A program made the translations under genes and the position numbers. From Elusimicrobiota bacterium (GTDB lineage Bacteria > RUG730): a stretch of 7,746 bases of DNA. Below are positions 1 to 6,793 of this stretch, one piece after another. The DNA is taken from positions 1-7,746 of the forward strand of contig JAIRLV010000111.1 of the NCBI GenBank assembly GCA_031259185.1. Reading direction: 5' to 3'. The notes below the pieces were generated by a model that made no database searches, had not been told where the DNA came from, and was given only the letters and a program-made list of their open reading frames with translations. Every line of letters begins with the position of its first letter. Within the stretch, counting starts at the first letter, position 1.

Positions 1-13
1 GATTATTAATATG

Positions 14-20
14 AAAGAGG
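14..20 (+). promoter_or_regulatory. Ribosome binding site for the giant tail gene
   Basis: The sequence AAAGAGG lies six bases before the GTG at 27. It is a good Shine-Dalgarno match at normal spacing, and it decides the start: there is no in-frame ATG near by, and the next in-frame codons already encode a plausible N-terminus. An upstream gene may end across this site. One frame reads ATG at 11 through TGA at 32-34, overlapping the giant gene by 8 bases. The other two frames stop at 7-9 and 12-14, so the window alone cannot show which belongs to a real upstream gene. Confidence 0.8.
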
Positions 21-26
21 TAATTT

Positions 27-3000
27 GTGCTTGAATTTTTTCCAACTAATTATGAAGAAATATATCAAACATTAGTAAATAATGATAGATTAATGAAATT
101 TCTCAATGAAAAAGATGGATTAGTTCTTAAAGAATCTATGTTGTATGATGATTATGACAAATCTATCTTAAATTTTATGAAAGCACAGTTAAAACTTGAA
201 AATATTAATACATTTAAAGAATTAGCTAAACTTTTATTAGATAATGATTCAGTTATTGTTTCAAATACTATGGATTATCTTATGGAGCATAGGACTCTTT
301 TTGATAAAATAAAAAAAGTATTTGGAGATGTTGATATAGACGAAGAAACATATAAAGAAATTTTTTATTGTTATAAATACTGTTATACTTCTTCATTTTT
401 TCAAAATAATTCGTCACATTTTATTCCAGAGTATGATATTAATCAAGTAGAAAATAATGAAATGCTTGCTCCTTTTATGGATGCTATAAATAAAGAATTT
501 GATAAGCTTGATTATATGCTTAATGCAAGCAGAAAATATATAAGTTTTGATGATATTCCATTTCAATATATAAACTATCTTTGTCAAATGTTAGGATTTG
601 AAACAAAGGATATTTATAACGCTACCGAACAAAGATATCGTGAAATAATGAAAAATATTATTGATATCTTTAAAATAAAAGGCACAAATTATTCATTTGA
701 ATTATTTTTTCAATTTTTAGGCTTTAACATTAAAATATCTGAATATTATTTTGATAGAAGATTATATTATAGAATTGATGGTTATAATCCAGAAACTGGT
801 AAAATAGCAAAAAATGATTTTGAATATTATTTAACAACTGTTAATCCTGTAAATAATATTTTGGCTAATATTAGCATCAATGAACCTATAACTTTAGCCG
901 ATTTTACTCCACAATATTCATTGTTGGAATTTAATGATTTAGTTAGACAATATGGAGCGGAAGCAGTAACTGGGTATTCAAGCTTTGATTCAAGTGGAAG
1001 ACCTTATACAAATAAAGTTTATAAATATTTTAAATCTAATTATGTTTATTATGATATTGGATTGCCTGATAGAAATTTATCGCAAGATGAAACAAACGCG
1101 GTAGTAAGATATCTTGAATTTTTAACTCCTGTTTATATAGCAAAAAAAATTCAGATAAGAATTTCTCTTGGTAGCGAAGAAGATGACCAAATTAGATTTG
1201 ATGGCGATGGTAAGGGTAATGGTGATAGGTTAGGCGTTCTTCCTGATGAATTTGAAATGCTTGATAGTGAAGATTGGGGTAAATATAATAATGATGAAAG
1301 AACACACGATGGATTAATATCAGGAACGCAAGATTCTCAATATAAGCGCGGAGAAAGATTCCCAATTGTTAATCGTTGGGCGAGAAGAAAAACAACTCGT
1401 TATGATAACGAAGGACTTTATCCAAAACTTATGTTTAAACGTCTTTTGCGTTGGTATGATTATGAAACTGGAAAGTTTAGCATAGACCATACAACAGAAA
1501 ACAAAAACGAACAAAATATAATAAATGATACAACTAAATTAATTAACGAATATATTACATCTTATGGAAGAAATTTAGACCAAATAAGGTTTTTTAAACG
1601 TCAACCAAATAATTCATTAGATTATAATGGGCCAGAGGGGAAAAATATAGATGATTGGGTTAGATGGAATGCTTATGTTGAAAGAAGGGTTGATTATCTT
1701 TTAAATAAAGTAGAAAAGAATACAACTAAAGAATCAACAAATGTTGACAAAATCAATATTGATTTTGTTGCGCCATTAAACCCAATAACAGTTGAAGATT
1801 TTGTAAGCGATTCAAGTTTTAACGAGCTTAGAATAGAGAAGAGTGCAAATCTTATAAACACTCTTGTAGCAGAATTTTCTTATGGCGTTGATTATTCATA
1901 TTTATATAGTATTGCATATCATTTTAATTCTTATATAGAATTATTAAATTTTTATAATGGGCAGCAAACAGTAAATCAAGACATAAAATCAAAATATATG
2001 TTTGAAGGATGTTATATTAGTGTTGATAATAATAACAAAATTCAAATTTATCAACTTGTTCCTTCTACGCTTTATACAAGTTTGATGTTTGAACTTTATG
2101 TTGAAGAAATAGGACTTGGATGGGATAGCTCTCTTCAAGTATTGGAACCGATTTCTACAGATTTGAATTTTATATCAATAGAAGCAGCTAATACAGCCAT
2201 AAATGAATATAAAGATTCTATACTTAATGGAACAAAAGAATATTATGAAAAAGAGCAATTAATTGAAGAATATACTCGTAGTTTAGTTTTTATACAAGCA
2301 CAAAACAGATATTATATAATACGCAAGAAAATTTTACCTTCTGGATTTGTTCAAAATTTTGCAAATAGTATGTTTGATACATATGAAGACGCCCTGTCAT
2401 TTTTTACAGCAAACCCAAGTCAATGTTATAATTTTAGATTATTTTGGGTAAATGAAAACTGGGTAGATTCTGGAACTAATATATTATATGATAGAGGATA
2501 TTATAGATTTGTTTATAAAAATCGAAGAGTTGATACAACTTTTTATGATGATATAACTGGATATCTTTATGCGTTTGACAGAGGCATAAAATTAACAGAT
2601 ATTAAGCAAATAAATTACAAAGGCAGACCAGTTATAGAAAATGATAAATGTGTAATTTATGAATATGATCCTCACTGGAAAGGATACAGTGAAGAACAAG
2701 ATGAAGAAGATTTTATATTTTATAATACACCAGGGCAAGATGCAAAATTAGACTCAAATAGCAAATATTATTTAGAATTTACTGATAGACATTATGTTGA
2801 TTATTATAATGTTCATAATTTTATTTATAGACCAGTTTTTGAAATAGAAGAAAGAAAATTTGATGAATATACTGATGGAATATGGGTATTAGAAAGAATA
2901 TTAGATAGAAGCGTAGAAGCGTTTTCTGATGGCGAACTACACTCACATGAGGAAATAGGAGATGAACCAACTTCTTTAACTGGTATTATTGAAAATTATC

Positions 3001-6000
3001 TTGAAGAACCAGGAACAGTAAGTCAAAATACATTAAGACAGTATTTTACTTCTGTTAAAAAATTTGTAGTTGAATTTTATAAATATCTTGTTTTAAGAGA
3101 ACCTTTACCAAATGGTTCAATTTTGTCTAATATTTTGGGCCCTGAAACCGGAACTCCCCCAACTTATCAATATGAAGAGTATTGGTGGAACACTATATAT
3201 GATTATACAAATACTAATAGCAATACTATTGTAAAAGCAGTTTGTGGTTTTATACTTAAAAAAATAAAAGAAGCGCTTCCAGAAATTTTAAAAAATGCCA
3301 TAGAACATAATCACGCCGTTCCAATAAATCCAGATAATCCTGGAGCTACTGTAGCTGAAATGATTAATCAGAATATTATAAATTGGTTTGAAACATATGA
3401 TTATCCTGGCGTTTTTAACAAAGATTATGTTGATAATTATAGTGAAGATCCAACTCTTTTGCTAACTTCAAGAATTACTTCTGATTTCTTTTCTTATATT
3501 CAGACGTTTGTGAACACTTATGAATATCCACAAGGGCAATATTCCACTCAAAGATATATAGAATATATAAGAAAGTTTTTTAATGATTATTATGATACTT
3601 TTTTAACACCTTATCATGAGTTTTTATCATTAATTAAAATTTTTAGGCAACAAGTTAAAGTTCACTCTAATCCAACAGATGAAAATTCTTCTTTAACTCC
3701 TAATCCACAAACAGATCCAAATATTAGATTAGCGTTAAAATATTATTTATTATCTGTTCTTTATAATGAAAAGCTTTCTCTTTATAGAGAAAGATATATG
3801 AGTGATGGTGAATTAAATGCTTCTTTTAAAAACTTTGGTGAATTTGAATATATTTACTATGCTCCAAAAGCTGAGTTTAATGGACAAAGTGGATATTTTA
3901 ATTTTCCAAAAACATTAGAACATTCAAAGAATAATTATAAAAAAGATCATTATAATTCTAGAAATCTTCCATTTTATGGATTTTCTATGAATTCCAATGG
4001 ATTTGTGTTAAATGTTTCATTTTATGTTAAAGAAAATGATTTTAATAATTTATTAAGTTCTTATTATAGAATTACTAATATTATAAATTATATTGATTCA
4101 TTGCCAATATCTAATGATGATAAAGAATATATGAAACAAAATTTAACAGAAACTTATAATGCACAATTTGAGTGTATAATTCCTGTTTTGTATTTAAATG
4201 AATTTGATTTTTCTAAGAAAAATACTGGACAATCAGAATTAGCCGAGCAATTTCAAACAATAGTTTTCAATAAAGAATTGTCAAATTCTTCAATTCAATT
4301 TACTGGATTATATATTATATTTAGTGTGTCTATTCCAATAGATAACAAAAAAATATCTATAACAGTTGACGAAACTTTAAAAGATTACCCTATAGGATAT
4401 TTAAGAATAAATTATTTAAAAACAGTTTATAAAGAAAATATTATAAGTGTTCCATATAAAAATTGTCATAATTGGATAAAAATGGATAATGAAAATCCAT
4501 CAAGATTTTTATCTTTAGGTTCAGCTGATAAAATTGTAAGAAATATAAAAAATAAAATTTTAACAGATTCAAATTTACTTGAACAATATAAAGATTTAGG
4601 TGATTTTACCGGAACAAAAGATATTATAGGCATTGGAGAAGATGGTAATCAATATGTTAATAAAGTTATAAATCTTTACGAAAAAAATAAACAAGAATTT
4701 AATAATATTTTTAAAATTACAACAAAAAATATAAAAAGTTTAAATATAAAAACAATAAAATTAATATATGGTGAAATATATCATTTTTTTAGTAATCCTA
4801 AATATTTAGAATATTGGAGTAAATATTCTTTCGCTATAAATGAGCTTATAAAACCAATTACAACAAATTTGTATATCGAACAATCTCATAAAGTTACTAA
4901 TGTAGAGCATAACATATTTAAAAATATTGATTTAAATTTTGATATAGAATATTTAATTAACAACATTGAAGATATATCAGCAATATTGTCAATTGATAAT
5001 ATTATTGATATAAATAATTTAATAGAAATATTAAAAATTAAAGAAGATGATATAAAATTAGAATTTAAAGCCGTTTTTGCACCAGAAAAAATTCAAAAAA
5101 TTGATATCAATGCTATTGATATTATTTTATCAAATTCAAATAATTTGTTCGAAATTAAAAAAATATTAGATAATTTTAGATTAAATTATACTACAGATAA
5201 TCACATAATTGCATTTCTTACTATAAGATCAGATTGGGGTATATCTTATATTAGCAACATAGATAATGATTTTAGATTTAATTTAATAGAAATATTATGG
5301 GATTTAGATAATTTAAAATTAAATTTTGATATATCTTCAAATTTTGAAATTTTCTTAAAAAGATTTGTAGCGGTTGCTTCTAATAGTAATGTTTTGGCTT
5401 ATTCAGAAGATGGAATTACTTGGAGCACAGTAGCAAATATACCAAATGCTGATTGGAGAAATGTTACTTATGCTAATGGAAAATTTATAGCGGTTGCGTA
5501 TAATTCCGATACAAATGCTTATTCTACTAATGGAATTGACTGGACTCCAATAACAATGCCAGTTTTAGACGATTGGGAAGGGATTGCTTATGGCAATGGA
5601 AAATTTGTAGCAACTTCAAGTAATGATGGAAAAGTGGCTTATTCAATAAATGGAATTGATAATTGGACGTTGGTTCCATCGTTAAATGGGTATGGTTGGG
5701 AAAATGTTGTTTATGGTAATGGAAAATTTGTAACTGTTGCTGGCAATAAAAATGACGCTGATTCGTATTCGTCTGTTGCTTATTCTACAGATGGAATTAA
5801 TTGGACTTTAGTAAATAATGCTCCAAATCCAACATATTGGGAAAATGTTGGATTTGGTAATGGTAAATTTGTAGCAGTTGGAAAAGATTATATAATGTAT
5901 TCTACAGACGGCATTGCTTGGACTTCCGTTGATGTATCATCATACACAAGCGCAATTATAAGAAATGTTACATATGGCAATGGAAAATTTGTAGCAGTTG

Positions 6001-6218
6001 CAAGCGGAAGCAATGTAGTATTGTATTCTTCAGATGGGATTACTTGGAATACAGCGCCAATAAGTAATGGTAGTTGGTTTGGTATAAATTATGTTGATAA
6101 TAAATTTATAGCAGTTGGAAATAATGTAATGGCTTATTCTACAGATGGACTTTCTTGGACTTCAATATCTGGAATTCCAAATAATAACTGGAGAGCTATT
6201 GCTTATAAAGCACAATAG
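27..6218 (+). CDS. Giant modular phage tail protein: gpI/gp7-like baseplate segment with C-terminal seven-bladed propeller
   Basis: This 2063-residue protein is probably a virion tail component at the baseplate. Residues 1-150 are mainly helical. Residues 154-246 resemble the P2 gpI tail protein family, the counterpart of T4 gp7: a YINYLCQMLGF helix, then a helix ending in KGT (218-220), then ELFFQFLGF. Residues 392-400 (DGDGKGNGD) are an acidic glycine loop. Residues 441-477 are rich in Arg and Trp. About 480-1630 is Tyr/Asn/Asp-rich and unrecognised. Residues 1635-1769 hold a degenerate repeat of about 42 residues. Residues 1780-2063 are seven repeats of the form FVAV-x-AYSTDGI-WT-x-W-NV-YGNGK. 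No signal peptide or membrane helix is evident. The GTG start is fixed by AAAGAGG. The gene ends in TAG with an in-frame TAA 12 bases beyond it, and it lies 52 bases before the next gene. P2 gpI is only about 180 residues and T4 gp7 about 1030, so this protein is exceptionally long. The reading frame is certain; the baseplate and receptor-binding roles are inferred. Confidence 0.8.
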   Translation: MLEFFPTNYEEIYQTLVNNDRLMKFLNEKDGLVLKESMLYDDYDKSILNFMKAQLKLENINTFKELAKLLLDNDSVIVSNTMDYLMEHRTLFDKIKKVFGDVDIDEETYKEIFYCYKYCYTSSFFQNNSSHFIPEYDINQVENNEMLAPFMDAINKEFDKLDYMLNASRKYISFDDIPFQYINYLCQMLGFETKDIYNATEQRYREIMKNIIDIFKIKGTNYSFELFFQFLGFNIKISEYYFDRRLYYRIDGYNPETGKIAKNDFEYYLTTVNPVNNILANISINEPITLADFTPQYSLLEFNDLVRQYGAEAVTGYSSFDSSGRPYTNKVYKYFKSNYVYYDIGLPDRNLSQDETNAVVRYLEFLTPVYIAKKIQIRISLGSEEDDQIRFDGDGKGNGDRLGVLPDEFEMLDSEDWGKYNNDERTHDGLISGTQDSQYKRGERFPIVNRWARRKTTRYDNEGLYPKLMFKRLLRWYDYETGKFSIDHTTENKNEQNIINDTTKLINEYITSYGRNLDQIRFFKRQPNNSLDYNGPEGKNIDDWVRWNAYVERRVDYLLNKVEKNTTKESTNVDKINIDFVAPLNPITVEDFVSDSSFNELRIEKSANLINTLVAEFSYGVDYSYLYSIAYHFNSYIELLNFYNGQQTVNQDIKSKYMFEGCYISVDNNNKIQIYQLVPSTLYTSLMFELYVEEIGLGWDSSLQVLEPISTDLNFISIEAANTAINEYKDSILNGTKEYYEKEQLIEEYTRSLVFIQAQNRYYIIRKKILPSGFVQNFANSMFDTYEDALSFFTANPSQCYNFRLFWVNENWVDSGTNILYDRGYYRFVYKNRRVDTTFYDDITGYLYAFDRGIKLTDIKQINYKGRPVIENDKCVIYEYDPHWKGYSEEQDEEDFIFYNTPGQDAKLDSNSKYYLEFTDRHYVDYYNVHNFIYRPVFEIEERKFDEYTDGIWVLERILDRSVEAFSDGELHSHEEIGDEPTSLTGIIENYLEEPGTVSQNTLRQYFTSVKKFVVEFYKYLVLREPLPNGSILSNILGPETGTPPTYQYEEYWWNTIYDYTNTNSNTIVKAVCGFILKKIKEALPEILKNAIEHNHAVPINPDNPGATVAEMINQNIINWFETYDYPGVFNKDYVDNYSEDPTLLLTSRITSDFFSYIQTFVNTYEYPQGQYSTQRYIEYIRKFFNDYYDTFLTPYHEFLSLIKIFRQQVKVHSNPTDENSSLTPNPQTDPNIRLALKYYLLSVLYNEKLSLYRERYMSDGELNASFKNFGEFEYIYYAPKAEFNGQSGYFNFPKTLEHSKNNYKKDHYNSRNLPFYGFSMNSNGFVLNVSFYVKENDFNNLLSSYYRITNIINYIDSLPISNDDKEYMKQNLTETYNAQFECIIPVLYLNEFDFSKKNTGQSELAEQFQTIVFNKELSNSSIQFTGLYIIFSVSIPIDNKKISITVDETLKDYPIGYLRINYLKTVYKENIISVPYKNCHNWIKMDNENPSRFLSLGSADKIVRNIKNKILTDSNLLEQYKDLGDFTGTKDIIGIGEDGNQYVNKVINLYEKNKQEFNNIFKITTKNIKSLNIKTIKLIYGEIYHFFSNPKYLEYWSKYSFAINELIKPITTNLYIEQSHKVTNVEHNIFKNIDLNFDIEYLINNIEDISAILSIDNIIDINNLIEILKIKEDDIKLEFKAVFAPEKIQKIDINAIDIILSNSNNLFEIKKILDNFRLNYTTDNHIIAFLTIRSDWGISYISNIDNDFRFNLIEILWDLDNLKLNFDISSNFEIFLKRFVAVASNSNVLAYSEDGITWSTVANIPNADWRNVTYANGKFIAVAYNSDTNAYSTNGIDWTPITMPVLDDWEGIAYGNGKFVATSSNDGKVAYSINGIDNWTLVPSLNGYGWENVVYGNGKFVTVAGNKNDADSYSSVAYSTDGINWTLVNNAPNPTYWENVGFGNGKFVAVGKDYIMYSTDGIAWTSVDVSSYTSAIIRNVTYGNGKFVAVASGSNVVLYSSDGITWNTAPISNGSWFGINYVDNKFIAVGNNVMAYSTDGLSWTSISGIPNNNWRAIAYKAQ
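486..764 (+). other. gpI/gp7-like baseplate wedge domain within the giant gene
   Basis: Residues 154-246 follow the pattern of the phage tail protein I family: an amphipathic helix (EFDKLDYMLNASRKYI), a helix with Leu-Gly-Phe (YINYLCQMLGF, 181-191), a charged helix (QRYREIMKNIIDIFKIKGT) and a following ELFFQFLGF helix. The Lys-Gly-Thr turn between the last two helices is the most typical feature. In P2 this protein and in T4 gp7 belong to the wedge of the contractile baseplate. The match is from remembered family pattern, not an alignment, so it is moderately secure. Confidence 0.6.
4929..5333 (+). repeat. Degenerate ~42-residue protein repeat before the propeller
   Basis: Four related segments occur in residues 1635-1769: DLNFDI, NLIEILKIKEDDIKLEF, NLFEIKKILDNFRLNY and NLIEILWDLDNLKLNFDI. 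The leucine of the terminal LNF/LEF/LNY/LNF motif falls at residues 1636, 1678, 1719 and 1765, giving spacings of 42, 41 and 46. The first copy shows only the second half of the motif. The pattern alternates a short Leu/Ile helix or strand with an LNF-type strand. It suggests a repeated stalk or solenoid, or very divergent propeller blades. Function is unknown. The DNA here is extremely A+T-rich. Confidence 0.5.
5364..6215 (+). repeat. Seven tandem blade repeats: predicted seven-bladed beta-propeller
   Basis: Seven consecutive units begin with F at residues 1780, 1820, 1860, 1901, 1948, 1988 and 2027 and run to the C-terminus. Unit lengths are 40, 40, 41, 47, 40, 39 and 37 residues. Each unit carries FVAV or FIAV, then AYSTDGI-WT, then W(E/R)NV-YGNGK. 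The SxDG-xxW motif is one residue shorter than the classic Asp-box (SxDxGxxW) of sialidase-type propellers. Unit 4 has an insertion (NKNDADSYSS). The array starts with the FVAV strand and ends with WRAIAYKAQ, so the last strand could close the ring against the first unit in the usual velcro fashion. Such domains on phage tails often serve binding, but no ligand can be inferred. Parts of the repeat are also conserved in DNA, around TGGAAAATTTGTAGCAGTTG. Confidence 0.85.
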
Positions 6219-6256
6219 ATATTTACTTTTTAAACAAAAGTTAAATAAAGATATAT

Positions 6257-6263
6257 AAGGAGA
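6257..6263 (+). promoter_or_regulatory. Ribosome binding site of the 158-residue gene
   Basis: AAGGAGA lies seven bases before the ATG at 6271. It is a near-consensus Shine-Dalgarno and supports that start. The 52-base gap before this gene (6219-6270) contains no convincing promoter, so the gene is probably translated from the transcript of the giant gene upstream. Confidence 0.85.
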
Positions 6264-6270
6264 TTTTATA

Positions 6271-6747
6271 ATGGATATACATGTAAGTAATGAATTATTA
6301 AAAAATGGTTTAAATTACCTTCTTGATAAACAACTAGGAATAATATTAATAAATGGGACTCAAAATTATGGTCGAGAGATGTTTGATCAAGATGGCGTTT
6401 TAGGATTTTCAATGTCTGGAGGAACTTGGGCAGATATCAAGTTGGATAGTAATAATATTGCAGATGATAATAATTTTTCTACATTAACTTTCCCAAAAAT
6501 TGATTATATGGATACATATATAGAAATTCCAAATGATACAACTGGAATGGATGCGGTAGCACAATATTTTGCAGTTGTTGAACTTGTTAATAGTGGTGGT
6601 GAACCAACATTAATCGCTGATGATGTTGTTATTGATGATGCTGACAAAATACTTTTTGTATTTGCGTTAAGCCAACACTTAACTCTTAACGATGGTTCAA
6701 GGTTTTCTTTCGATAGTTTAACATTAACAGCAGGTATTTCTGAATAA
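6271..6747 (+). CDS. Small acidic beta-rich phage structural protein, probable tail or fibre accessory
   Basis: This 158-residue protein has no signal peptide and no membrane segment. The N-terminal part (residues 5-27, NELLKNGLNYLLDKQLGIIL) looks helical and then hydrophobic. The remainder is acidic and beta-rich. Residues 99-104 (YFAVVE), a loop with GGEP at 109-112, and the C-terminal LTLNDGSRFSFDSLTLTAG (137-155) fit a general layout seen in small phage tail-fibre or virion proteins: a YxAVV strand, a short loop, then a conserved NDGxxFxF turn and final strand. That likeness is from pattern memory and is not a firm family assignment. The gene follows the giant tail gene by 52 bases on the same strand with a strong ribosome binding site and no evident separate promoter, which suggests co-expression and a virion role. 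It ends in TAA just before a strong promoter for the next gene. An unrelated accessory protein cannot be excluded. Confidence 0.75.
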   Translation: MDIHVSNELLKNGLNYLLDKQLGIILINGTQNYGREMFDQDGVLGFSMSGGTWADIKLDSNNIADDNNFSTLTFPKIDYMDTYIEIPNDTTGMDAVAQYFAVVELVNSGGEPTLIADDVVIDDADKILFVFALSQHLTLNDGSRFSFDSLTLTAGISE

Positions 6748-6758
6748 AATTTAACCTC

Positions 6759-6787
6759 TTGACAAAATAAAAAAGGTATATTATAAT
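6759..6787 (+). promoter_or_regulatory. Consensus sigma-70/sigma-A promoter for the membrane protein gene
   Basis: A perfect -35 box TTGACA (6759-6764) and a perfect -10 box TATAAT (6782-6787) are separated by 17 bases, the optimal spacing. The -35 box begins 12 bases after the stop codon of the preceding gene. A second TATAAT follows directly at 6788-6793, making a tandem TATAATTATAAT, but its 23-base spacing from the -35 box is poor. With the first -10 box, transcription should start near 6794, which is also the best start codon of the next gene. AT-rich DNA makes chance -10 matches common. The full pair at exact spacing in an intergenic gap is much less likely to be chance. Confidence 0.8.
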
Positions 6788-6793
6788 TATAAT

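Noticed and set aside
11-34. Short frame ATG at 11 to TGA at 34 as a gene of its own
   Set aside because: Seven codons overlapping a strong ribosome binding site. It could be the tail of an upstream gene, but the window begins too close to tell.
1320-1514. A 64-codon minus-strand reading frame opposite the giant gene
   Set aside because: It lies wholly inside a well-supported plus-strand gene, has no convincing ribosome binding site considered with it, and its composition is that of an antisense shadow.
6216-6233. Possible recoding of TAG as an amino acid, as in some gut phages
   Set aside because: The giant gene has 2063 codons with many CAA glutamines and no internal TAG. Reading through 6216-6218 would add only a few residues before TAA at 6231-6233. 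The repeat array also ends naturally at the TAG.
6225-6241. Inverted repeat ACTTTT-N5-AAAAGT as a terminator after the giant gene
   Set aside because: The arms are six bases and nearly all A/T, and no U-run follows. In DNA this AT-rich such a match is expected by chance.
6754-6777. Imperfect inverted repeat ACCTCTT / AAAAGGT across the -35 box as a terminator or operator
   Set aside because: Only seven bases with one mismatch and weak pairing; too little to separate from chance.
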